Shown: piece after piece, positions 54,099-62,052 of the stretch
Numbering within the stretch: position 1 is the stretch's first letter
Layout of the letters: each line of letters begins with the position of its first letter
Source: JAIXUI01 sp943373175
GTDB lineage: Bacteria > Bacteroidota > Bacteroidia > UBA7662 > JAIXUI01
Direction: 5' to 3'
Length of the DNA stretch: 64,000 nt
Assembly (NCBI GenBank): GCA_943373175.1
Contig: CALSBM010000007.1
Span: 4,637 to 68,636 of the forward strand
Made by a program: the position numbers and the translations under genes
Notes under the pieces: model-generated
Database searches by the model: none
What the model saw: only the letters and a program-made list of their open reading frames with translations
What the model was told of the DNA's origin: nothing

Positions 54099-54321
54099 GA
54101 GGGTCTGATAGAATTAGTAGCGCGATTCCAATAGTTAGCTCAAGCAGGAAAAGAAGTGCTTGGGAAGAAGAGCTTCAGAAAAAATCATCATGAAGTACAG
54201 GTACATTCCCAATTGAAGCCACCAAGACTAAAAAAGAACGGCGTTTAGCCCTATATAGTGATGAAAAACAAGGAGGTAACCTCAAATGAGCTAACATTCA
54301 GGTAATTTTCGAAGATTTTTT

Positions 54322-54353
54322 TTGGCAGTTTGCCTAGTGATATACTATATTTG
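54322..54353 (+). promoter_or_regulatory. Promoter of tRNA-Glu
   Basis: TATATTTG (54346-54353) matches the -7 consensus and TTG (54322-54324) lies 21 bases upstream, inside the allowed -33 spacing. The tRNA starts 18 bases downstream of the -7 box. The 200 bases between this and the gap promoter hold nothing recognisable. Confidence 0.65.
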
Positions 54354-54370
54354 CACCACTTTAACGAAAC

Positions 54371-54445
54371 GGCCCGTTCGTCTAGGGGTTAGGACGCAAG
54401 ATTTTCATTCTTGTAGCAGGGGTTCGATTCCCCTACGGGCTACCA
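54371..54445 (+). tRNA. tRNA-Glu (anticodon TTC)
   Basis: A standard cloverleaf. The acceptor arm GGCCCGT pairs with ACGGGCT (G-U at 1-72), the anticodon stem CAAGA/TCTTG encloses TTTTCAT with anticodon TTC, and the T arm is GGGGTTCGATTCCCC. CCA is encoded, unlike in the tRNA-Leu genes. A terminator follows directly. Confidence 0.96.
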
Positions 54446-54480
54446 AAACCGCCTTTTAGAGAATTCTGAGGCGGTTTTTT
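54445..54480 (+). terminator. Terminator after tRNA-Glu
   Basis: AAAACCGCC and GGCGGTTTT form a 9-bp stem with a 16-base loop, ending in six T. It begins at the last base of the tRNA CCA end. Confidence 0.88.
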
Positions 54481-54594
54481 ATTTTACTATTAGCTGTTCA
54501 GTTCCGTTCAAGAAGAACAATTTGCTTTTGTAGAATCGAATCAGATTCTATCAACTATTAAGATTTTGAACTAATTTGATTTAAATAGCGATGC

Positions 54595-55710
54595 TTAACG
54601 TCGGCTTTCGACGTAATTCAAAAGCATTTTCAAACGGCTTCTTAAATCCTCAATTCCTTCCTTTTGGATAACAGAAATAAACACTGAATCTCGGTCTTTT
54701 GCCATCCAACTTTTTCGGAGGTGCTCAACTGTCATTTCGGGGTTATGTTTAAGAAACACATCCATCTTATTGAAAACAAGCAGGTTCGGCTTATCAAGCA
54801 CTTTCAACTCTCGTAAAGTTTCCTCAACCACCACCACTTGCTCTTCAAAATTAGGATGGCTGATATCCACAACATGTAGCAAAATGTCAGCTTCTCTTAC
54901 TTCATCCAGCGTTGATTTAAAAGACTCTATTAAATGAGTAGGAATCTTTCTAATAAACCCCACCGTATCAGAAATCAGGAAAGCAGTTTGGTCAAGTACT
55001 ACCTTTCTGACAGTAGAGTCAACCGTAGCAAAGAGTTTGTTTTCTGCAAAAACATCGGCTTTAGAAAGTAGATTCATCAAGCTGGATTTGCCTACGTTGG
55101 TATATCCTACAAGTGCAACCCTGGTTAATGTCCCTCTTCCCTTTCGTTGGGTTTGATTTTGACGATCGATGGTTTGGAGTTTTTCCTTTAAAACGGCTAT
55201 TCGAGTTCGAATTACCCGTCGATCAGTTTCGATTTCCTTTTCTCCAGGCCCTTTCATTCCAATACCTCCCTTTTGTTTCTGAAGGTGAGTCCACATACGG
55301 GTTAACCGGGGAAGCAGGTATTGATTTTGGGCTAATTCCACCTGTGTTCTTGCCTGCGCTGTTTGAGCGCGGGAAGCAAAGATGTCGAGGATAAGATTGG
55401 AACGATCCAGGATTTTACAGCTTAGCGATTGTTCCAGATTTCTGATTTGAGTAGGCGTTAACTCATCATCAAAAACGACTAAATCCGCTTCGGCATGTTT
55501 AACAAAGTCGGCGACTTCTGCCAGTTTTCCTTTGCCTATGTATGAACGAGAATCAGGCCTTTCCAGCTTTTGTAAAAACCGGCCAATAGTTTCAGCACCT
55601 GCCGTTTCTGCTAGAAAGGCCAATTCATCCAAATATTCTTCTGCTTGCTCCTTAGTTTGTAACTGACTAATTACACCTACTAAAACGGCCTTTTCTTTCT
55701 CTTTAATCAA
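54595..55710 (-). CDS. hflX: Ribosome-splitting GTPase HflX
   Basis: A 371-residue GTPase. The N-terminal HflX domain (with RPDSRSYIGKGKL and VVFDDELTPTQIRNLE) is followed by a coiled linker (QKGGIGMKGPGEKEIETDRR) and a G domain with G1 GYTNVGKSSL, G3 DTVGFI and G4 NKMD. It separates ribosomal subunits, mainly after stress. It lies two bases after an upstream membrane protein gene, so the two are co-transcribed. Confidence 0.96.
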   Translation of the reverse strand: MIKEKEKAVLVGVISQLQTKEQAEEYLDELAFLAETAGAETIGRFLQKLERPDSRSYIGKGKLAEVADFVKHAEADLVVFDDELTPTQIRNLEQSLSCKILDRSNLILDIFASRAQTAQARTQVELAQNQYLLPRLTRMWTHLQKQKGGIGMKGPGEKEIETDRRVIRTRIAVLKEKLQTIDRQNQTQRKGRGTLTRVALVGYTNVGKSSLMNLLSKADVFAENKLFATVDSTVRKVVLDQTAFLISDTVGFIRKIPTHLIESFKSTLDEVREADILLHVVDISHPNFEEQVVVVEETLRELKVLDKPNLLVFNKMDVFLKHNPEMTVEHLRKSWMAKDRDSVFISVIQKEGIEDLRSRLKMLLNYVESRR

Positions 55711-55712
55711 AA

Positions 55713-56618
55713 TCAGAATAATGCGGTTTCATGAAACACTCGTACAAGCACAAAAGCTAAAAAAGCTGCAATTAAGGACGCCTTATAAATTCCTGAGGGG
55801 AGGTGATTTTTAAACAGCATTACGTCGTTAGAGGCAAATCGAACGATGCTTCTGAAAACCACTAACCAGTTAAACAATGCGAAAATCATGATAAAGATTT
55901 CATGTTTGAATGTAAAACTTAACCAGAATCTGAAACGTGTTGGCCCAGGGACGAACGCAAGAACGGCTACGGTGAGCGTAATCAAACACGGCAATGTAAT
56001 AACGTTCCAAACAAACTTTCTTCGCCGTGATTGATCTCCACTTTCTGAAAGGATAAGATCAAAAACTGGAGCACTCTCGTAGAACGACATTAGCATTTGT
56101 CTGAAAATTAAATACGAAACAAACAATGAGCAGAATACCATGCCAATTCTAACAATGGGGCTTGCCCCGAAATTCCATAGGACATAGTAACCCATTTCTT
56201 TAAAGGTGATAGCTCCTGCAAAGGGAGCCCCAAGTGATCGAATGAAAAACCAGAACGCCAACCACAAAAAAAGCAGCTTCAAGGTAGTATAACTCTGTAA
56301 AGTCACACGATAAAGTCCATAAAAAATAGCTCCAGAGAAGAGGCTTAGCACTGGAGAGAACAGATATATCTCTGTTACATTACTTACATTCCAAGCATCC
56401 TTTGTAGCCATGGTGCTAATAGAAAGCAAGTAATATGTAGGATTCATATCATTGAGATAACATGCAAACCAAGTATAGAAGCTGTTCACCGCTAAACATA
56501 TCAGGTATGCAAGAACGGATGTAGCTGTGTGATTCAGCAGTTGGGTTTTGTAGCTTTTATTAAGCTCTTCCTCAGTAAGAGTTGAAACCAGTATGAGATT
56601 AGGGTCTTGAGTTAGCAT
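55713..56618 (-). CDS. Hypothetical integral membrane protein
   Basis: A 301-residue protein with about six to seven membrane helices and no recognised family. The N-terminal ~30 residues are cytoplasmic, and a charged loop (SESGDQSRRRKF) lies before the last three helices. The plan resembles Yip1-like proteins only loosely. It is coupled with hflX (two-base gap). The first ATG in a doublet at 56624 and 56618 is uncertain; the second was taken. Confidence 0.7.
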   Translation of the reverse strand: MLTQDPNLILVSTLTEEELNKSYKTQLLNHTATSVLAYLICLAVNSFYTWFACYLNDMNPTYYLLSISTMATKDAWNVSNVTEIYLFSPVLSLFSGAIFYGLYRVTLQSYTTLKLLFLWLAFWFFIRSLGAPFAGAITFKEMGYYVLWNFGASPIVRIGMVFCSLFVSYLIFRQMLMSFYESAPVFDLILSESGDQSRRRKFVWNVITLPCLITLTVAVLAFVPGPTRFRFWLSFTFKHEIFIMIFALFNWLVVFRSIVRFASNDVMLFKNHLPSGIYKASLIAAFLAFVLVRVFHETALF

Positions 56619-56628
56619 AATCAAAAAA

Positions 56629-56650
56629 GAAGGCCTCCTAAGAGGCCTTC
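56629..56650 (-). terminator. Terminator after the large T9SS protein gene
   Basis: GAAGGCCTC and GAGGCCTTC form a 9-bp perfect stem with a four-base loop. On the minus strand it is followed by six T. It ends the transcript of the 1104-residue surface protein before the membrane protein-hflX operon. Confidence 0.85.
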
Positions 56651-56685
56651 AAAGTTGTAAGAATTCTTTGAGTTTTAAGTAAAGC

Positions 56686-59600
56686 TTATTTGTTCAGTAC
56701 AACCTTTTCAGTATGAATGCCTGTCGCTGAACTGAAACGAACCAAATAAGCAGCATTGGCCAAATCTGATAAATCCATAGTGAAATTGCCTTCTAAAACT
56801 TTGGAAGCAGACTTCACTACTCTGCCGTTCAAATCAACAATGTCAATGTTCGTAGCTTCTTGCTGACGTCCGAAATTTACAATGAGGTTGGAGTTAGAAA
56901 CAAAAATCTCAGGTTTTACGAAAGTAAGATTCGGGATAGAAGTAGTGATGGCATTAATGTGTAGCACAAAACGATCCTTACGATTAGTTGAAACGTGATT
57001 AAAAGGATAAGCACCTGTACGAAGGTTATGAAATGTTCCAGTAATTCTATCTTCAAGCATTACAGTCCAAATTGGATCAATGTTCTCAAGATTAGGCTCA
57101 ATAGCATAATTTCCTGTGCCGTTATACTCGTAGAAGTACTCTTCACTAATGCCGTTTGCTGTCATTGGACGGCTGTTTTGCATGAGTTTAAAATTAACAT
57201 TAGTGATGCTATAAAGGCTATGTCCATTAAAACTGCCTGGGAATTGTGAGTCGTAATCCTGGTCAAGCCCATCCGTTGCCTGGCTTGCAATTAAAGACAA
57301 GGCTGTTGCTAAAGGCTGTCCATTCTGAGCCAGCTTAAGGCGCACAATTGGAAAAACATTCTGAGTGCGCAGGTTATAAGTAGAAGAAGAGTCGCTTGTT
57401 TGGCTTGTTCTAAACGTAAAGGTTGGTACAGTCGCGGAAGAAGCCTTTACTAAGAAAGATTGGAATGGCGCAATAAAGTTAGAACCACTTCCAGTTTTTG
57501 TATTGCTAACAGCATTGTAGCTATCCCAAGATCCATAAGTAGAATTAAACAAGTAGATGGTTGAACTGAGGTTCGCTACATCACCTGTTCCAAACATGTT
57601 CTCCCAATCTAAGGTAGAGAGATAAGGATTTCCCATTAACATCCAACCGTTGAAGTCACTATTACTACCTACCCTACCAGGAGCTGTTATTGGAGTAGAA
57701 TTAAGAGAACCGGTTAAGTCTAATGTAACCGGAGAGGTTAGATTCGCTATCCCATCGCTTGTTCCTGCATAAGCCAAAAATCCACGACCCGCGGTCATAA
57801 TTCCGGCATTGGTTGCATTGATTCCTGTATCTGCTGCAATTCTCCAGTTCGAAACAGTTTTCCAGGAAGCACCAATCCAAACTGGCATATCTCTCATTGC
57901 GATAAGGTTTGCACCATTAACTCCCTGAACACCAACATTGATACTTCCACTAATATCGCTATAGGTAGCCGCTACAGGAGCAGAAAAGCCACGCCACTGG
58001 TTATTAACACCGGAGATATAACGCTGTGCAGTTACATTTCCGCTTACCGAACCCGCAGCAGCGAAATTGATTCTCCCCTGATAAGAAGCACCACTTCCGA
58101 CGGTTAAAAATCCGCCGGTTGTTAATGCGCCAGAAGCTTGGTTTACTACGCCTCTTACCTCAACGGCATTTCCTAAAGTAGTTGCACGGTTAGAGGTGTA
58201 GTTGTTAATTGCGTTTGCGCCACTAAGGAAGAAAGGATTCCCTGTTGAAGAAGCACCAAGTGTAAGGTTAGATGAACCATTTCCGGTAAGGGCATTCGTG
58301 GCACTACCACTGAAAGCACCGTTGATAGTAAGAGCGTTTGAGCCAATGGCTAGACTTCCACTCGTAAGGGTAAGTGCACCGTTGGTGGTTACATTTCCTC
58401 CCATATTGTCCGTAGCTCCACCACTAAGCGTAAGGTTGTGGTAAGTTAACGGCGAAATAGTTTGAGCAGTGGCAGAGGTATATTCAATAGTAGAACCACT
58501 GTTAAGGGTAGTGCTTCCTGCTGATAACCCACCGAAGCTACCTGCTGAAAGACCACTTGCATGGGAGGTCTGAACTGTTCCGGTTATAGAAGCAGTAGCT
58601 CCTGCGTTAAAGGTAATTGCATTACCTGCCATATTAAACGTATTTCCTGAAGCGATGGTTAGCGCTCTGCTGGCGGCAATGCTGGTAGTTCCGGAAGCTA
58701 GGTTTTTAGTACCGCTACCAGAAATAGTAAGGTTTCCATAAGCACGCGCATCAACCGTTTGGCCTGTTCCGTTGTAGTTTACCGTTGAAGTAGAAGCAAG
58801 GGTTACAGAGGTAAAAGTACTTCTGATAGCCGTAACTGTAGAACCATAAAGCCCATCAGGATCGGCAGTAATCACTGTTCCATTGATGAAAGCCTGTCCG
58901 TTAGAACCTCCTCCTGTATTGTTGTTACAATTAATCGCTCTGCTAGCCATGTCTAAGGTAGAACCATTGCTAACCGTAAACGAACGACAATCGAAATCGG
59001 CAGATCCAGCCAACAAGGTATTTCCAGAAAAAGTAAAATACAGTGAATTGCCCCCAAACTCTCCAAAGAATGTTCCCCCGGCATTTCTCAAAATACCCGA
59101 TGCACCAGTGAACGTTACAGTTTGGATTCCTGATCCGGAACGCACCCTTGAAGTTGGAGAACCTGCGACCAAGCTTCCGCCGAGGCTAACTCCAACTTGA
59201 AAGTCGAGGTCATCTGTCGAAGCAGTATTGATAGTCATATCATGTAACGTAGTAGGATGAGTACCAATTCCAGTGTAACTATAGTTTGCTCTGGTTTCAA
59301 AACTTCTAAGCGAAGCTGCCATAGGGTTGGAGGCAGAACCCGAGGCAGTAGAAGGGACAGACTGATAAAAGAAGAAACGAGGACTAGTTCCTGATTGCCC
59401 ACCTCCAGGGTTATTTACTCCATTAGGAAATACATCGTAAAAGAAATCCTGACCGCCTGATGGGTTGTTTGGTGCAAAGGCGTAACCGTACCAGTTAAAG
59501 GAAGTAGGCCTTCCACCTCCCGAACCATTGATATCGGACCAGCGAATTCTGCACTCCCGGTTTGTCCCGCTATTAGCCCTCTCCAGAATTGAACTGGAAG

Positions 59601-60000
59601 CTACCTGCTGACTCCACCCCCCTGAGCCATTTCGTTCCCAATACTCAATATAGGTATTGGTCCAATAAACAGAAATGTCAGTTCTGAAAGGCGATTGAGT
59701 AGTATGGTTAAAGTGAAACTGATTAGAAAGATTGCCAACACTGCTAGTACCACCGCTTACCGGCTGCATAGGGTCTAAATCTGCTGCAAAGATAGCTGGC
59801 TCACTCCCTGACCCGCCTGTTTTGCCCAAATACAGGTAAGTGTTATCCCATGCCACAAACCAACCATTCGTTCCAATGTTCGTGTAGTTGCCATATTCCG
59901 CTGCAGTGATGTTTCCATCAATGGTGGGCGGAGTTGACAAAAACTGCGCTTGCGTCTCTATTCCTAGGAGCAACGCAACGCCAAGTAGAAATTTCTTCAT
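56686..60000 (-). CDS. Large repetitive T9SS surface protein
   Basis: A 1104-residue cell-surface or secreted protein. A signal peptide (residues 1-19, ending TQAQ) is followed by a ~250-residue domain with W/Y-rich strands (FVAWDNTYLYLGKTGG), then about 300 residues of Gly/Ser/Thr/Asn-rich beta-helix-like repeats built on units such as LTISGSGTKNLASG and LTLSGGATDNMGG. A further beta region follows, and a C-terminal T9SS type A sorting domain (about the last 80 residues, ending HTEKVVLNK with DLNGRVVKSAS). It probably works as an adhesin or coat protein. It ends one terminator before hflX's operon. Confidence 0.85.
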   Translation of the reverse strand: MKKFLLGVALLLGIETQAQFLSTPPTIDGNITAAEYGNYTNIGTNGWFVAWDNTYLYLGKTGGSGSEPAIFAADLDPMQPVSGGTSSVGNLSNQFHFNHTTQSPFRTDISVYWTNTYIEYWERNGSGGWSQQVASSSILERANSGTNRECRIRWSDINGSGGGRPTSFNWYGYAFAPNNPSGGQDFFYDVFPNGVNNPGGGQSGTSPRFFFYQSVPSTASGSASNPMAASLRSFETRANYSYTGIGTHPTTLHDMTINTASTDDLDFQVGVSLGGSLVAGSPTSRVRSGSGIQTVTFTGASGILRNAGGTFFGEFGGNSLYFTFSGNTLLAGSADFDCRSFTVSNGSTLDMASRAINCNNNTGGGSNGQAFINGTVITADPDGLYGSTVTAIRSTFTSVTLASTSTVNYNGTGQTVDARAYGNLTISGSGTKNLASGTTSIAASRALTIASGNTFNMAGNAITFNAGATASITGTVQTSHASGLSAGSFGGLSAGSTTLNSGSTIEYTSATAQTISPLTYHNLTLSGGATDNMGGNVTTNGALTLTSGSLAIGSNALTINGAFSGSATNALTGNGSSNLTLGASSTGNPFFLSGANAINNYTSNRATTLGNAVEVRGVVNQASGALTTGGFLTVGSGASYQGRINFAAAGSVSGNVTAQRYISGVNNQWRGFSAPVAATYSDISGSINVGVQGVNGANLIAMRDMPVWIGASWKTVSNWRIAADTGINATNAGIMTAGRGFLAYAGTSDGIANLTSPVTLDLTGSLNSTPITAPGRVGSNSDFNGWMLMGNPYLSTLDWENMFGTGDVANLSSTIYLFNSTYGSWDSYNAVSNTKTGSGSNFIAPFQSFLVKASSATVPTFTFRTSQTSDSSSTYNLRTQNVFPIVRLKLAQNGQPLATALSLIASQATDGLDQDYDSQFPGSFNGHSLYSITNVNFKLMQNSRPMTANGISEEYFYEYNGTGNYAIEPNLENIDPIWTVMLEDRITGTFHNLRTGAYPFNHVSTNRKDRFVLHINAITTSIPNLTFVKPEIFVSNSNLIVNFGRQQEATNIDIVDLNGRVVKSASKVLEGNFTMDLSDLANAAYLVRFSSATGIHTEKVVLNK

Positions 60001-60224
60001 ATTTCAGTGTTACAGATTTTTTTCGGGTCTAAATTAAATACGGAATTGTTGATTAACAAAGTGTTAAAGATGGCTTTTAGATAAGGATTACAAAAATACC
60101 CCTCGGATTCACTACGAAAGTCCAAATTGAAGCAATGAAATTCGACCTAAAACCCCCTTAGTACGAATAAACACCCTTAATGGCTGATTTACAAAGTCTT
60201 TAGTGATTCCACGTTCCGAAAGGA

Positions 60225-60266
60225 TGTGGAAAAATTTCTTTGGGCAGGAAATGGGAACATGTGGTA
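60225..60266 (+). promoter_or_regulatory. MraZ operator-like direct repeats
   Basis: TGGG at 60241, TGGG at 60252 and TGGT at 60262 recur at 11- and 10-base spacing, with a related TGTGGA at 60225-60230. MraZ is known to bind TGGGN repeats spaced by about ten bases before its own gene. They lie 40-80 bases before the mraZ start. Nothing else is visible in the 300-base gap apart from a near-consensus -7 box (TACTTTCG at 60275-60282). Confidence 0.55.
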
Positions 60267-60303
60267 GTAACGTTTACTTTCGTATTTGTAAAAGTATCGA
60301 CAC

Positions 60304-60768
60304 ATGCTTAAGGGATTTTTTATGGGTGAATATGACGGAAAGTTGGATGACCGCGGTCGTCTGGCTATTCCTGTCAATTTACTTAAGGAAATCCCTGATA
60401 ATGAGCGTGATGAGCTCATTGTAGCAAAAGGATTAGACGCCTGCCTTGAGGTAATGACCCAAAGTGAATGGCAGAAAGTCCTTGACGACATCCAGACTTT
60501 AGACCAGGATGTAGAAGTGAACCGCCTTTACTTCAGCAGACGAATAAGTGGCGGCGTAGGATGCACCATAGATAATAGTAACCGCATTAATCTCCCCCCC
60601 CGATTAATGAGTTATGCCAGCCTATCCAACAAGGATAAAGTGGTGATTGTAGGCTCAATTCGAAGGATTCAAATCTGGAAAGAAGATGCCTACGATGCGC
60701 ATTTGAACAAAGGGGGGACTATGTCGGAATTGGCCGAACAGGTCTCTAAGCTAAAAAAACGTGACTGA
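60304..60768 (+). CDS. mraZ: Transcriptional regulator MraZ
   Basis: A 154-residue MraZ protein, two AbrB/SpoVT-like swapped-hairpin domains. The first is GEYDGKLDDRGRLAIPVNLL and the second DNSNRINLPPRLM, each carrying the DxxxR motif. It is the first gene of the division and cell-wall (dcw) cluster and binds DNA at its own promoter. An alternative start is six codons in (MGEYDGKLD). The next gene, rsmH, overlaps it by eight bases. Confidence 0.94.
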   Translation: MLKGFFMGEYDGKLDDRGRLAIPVNLLKEIPDNERDELIVAKGLDACLEVMTQSEWQKVLDDIQTLDQDVEVNRLYFSRRISGGVGCTIDNSNRINLPPRLMSYASLSNKDKVVIVGSIRRIQIWKEDAYDAHLNKGGTMSELAEQVSKLKKRD

Positions 60769-61672
60769 TCAGGCATATCATATTCCGGTTCTGGCACCCT
60801 CATGCCTTGAAGCGTTGAACATTCGCCCTGATGGCATTTATGTAGATGCTACGTTCGGAGGCGGAGGGCACTCACGTCTGATTATCAGCCACTTAGGCGA
60901 GAATGGTCGATTAATCGCCTTTGATCAGGATGAAGATGCCGCCGCAAATTTGCCTTCAGATTCTAGGATTACGTTCGTTCCTGCCAATTTCTGCCACATC
61001 CGAAGGTTTCTTCGGCTTCATCAAGCCTTGCCTGTTGATGGAATACTGGCCGACTTAGGCGTTTCTTCCCATCAGATTGACGCGGCGGAGCGCGGATTCA
61101 GCTTCCGATTTAATGCTCCGTTAGATATGCGCATGGATCGGCAAAGCGGGATCGATGCGGCTACATACCTTAATGAAGTGGATGAAAGCTCCTTGACAAG
61201 GATTTTCAGGCACTATGGAGAACTTCAAAATGCGGCTAAACTATCGAGGCTTGTGATGGTAGCCAGAAGTAAAAGTCCATTAAAAACCACCTTCGACCTA
61301 AAACAAGCCCTAGAACCTGCATTGCCACGTGACCTACAGTCAAAATTTCTGGCTAAAGTGTTTCAAGCTATCCGCATTGAGGTAAATCAGGAAATGAAGG
61401 TGCTGGAAGATTTTCTTCATCAAACTATCAGTTGCCTAAAACCAGGTGGAAGGTTAGTAGTGCTTTCGTATCATTCTTTGGAAGATCGCCCGGTGAAAAA
61501 CTTCCTCAGAAGTGGTGACATTGAAGGAGAAGAAACTAAGGACTTCTTTGGCAATTTAATCAGGCCGTTTACACCATTAGCAGCAAAAGCAGGAAAGGCT
61601 GATGAGCAGGAAATTCAGTTAAACCCGAGGGCACGAAGTGCTCGTTTACGTGTAGGAGAACGGAACGCATGA
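60761..61672 (+). CDS. rsmH: 16S rRNA m4C1402 methyltransferase RsmH
   Basis: A 303-residue SAM methyltransferase (MraW) that N4-methylates C1402 of 16S rRNA. SAM motif DATFGGGGHSRLI and the family segments ILADLGVSSHQIDAAERGFSFR and LSYHSLEDRPVKNF are intact. The start is a GTG that overlaps mraZ by eight bases. Its C-terminus (NPRARSARLRVGER) is the standard one; ftsL starts four bases before its stop. Confidence 0.96.
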   Translation: MTDQAYHIPVLAPSCLEALNIRPDGIYVDATFGGGGHSRLIISHLGENGRLIAFDQDEDAAANLPSDSRITFVPANFCHIRRFLRLHQALPVDGILADLGVSSHQIDAAERGFSFRFNAPLDMRMDRQSGIDAATYLNEVDESSLTRIFRHYGELQNAAKLSRLVMVARSKSPLKTTFDLKQALEPALPRDLQSKFLAKVFQAIRIEVNQEMKVLEDFLHQTISCLKPGGRLVVLSYHSLEDRPVKNFLRSGDIEGEETKDFFGNLIRPFTPLAAKAGKADEQEIQLNPRARSARLRVGERNA

Positions 61673-62052
61673 ACGCACCTCGAACTAAGCCAGCTACTCC
61701 CGAAAAGGAAGCAACAGGAAAGAAAAGAAGCACTAAGGCTCTGCCATTACACCTTTTCGACCCTTCCAACTTCCTTCAAATCGACTTTCTCAGAAAGCAT
61801 ATACGCTTTATCTTCTTTCTGTTCTTTTTAATGATGCTCTATATCGGCAATGCCAATATGAATGAGAGCAGATTAAAACGGATTGCCTCTTTGGAAGATT
61901 CCATCAAAAACGCACGAAGAGACTACATCTATCTAAAGGCAGAACTCACCAAGCTTACTCGCGAATCACAAGTAGCTCGTGTTGTGGAAGATCAGCAATT
62001 GAAAATTGTTACTCAATCCCCCCGAAAAATCTATGTCAAAAGCGCCCCATAA
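61669..62052 (+). CDS. ftsL: FtsL-like division protein
   Basis: A 127-residue bitopic protein in the ftsL position. It has a basic cytoplasmic tail with Lys/Arg and Pro, one membrane helix at about residues 45-60, and a coiled-coil outer part (RIASLEDSIKNARRDYIYLKAE) ending VTQSPRKIYVKSAP. It overlaps rsmH by four bases and ftsI by twenty. Bacteroidota FtsL proteins diverge in sequence; the call rests on position, size and topology. Confidence 0.82.
   Translation: MNAPRTKPATPEKEATGKKRSTKALPLHLFDPSNFLQIDFLRKHIRFIFFLFFLMMLYIGNANMNESRLKRIASLEDSIKNARRDYIYLKAELTKLTRESQVARVVEDQQLKIVTQSPRKIYVKSAP

Noticed and set aside
54099..54321. A GGAGG followed by ATG near 54272-54292 as a small gene
   Set aside because: The frame stops after two codons; nothing is encoded.
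56686..60000. The T9SS protein as a broken gene
   Set aside because: A single frame runs from signal peptide to sorting domain; the repeats are a normal feature of such adhesins.
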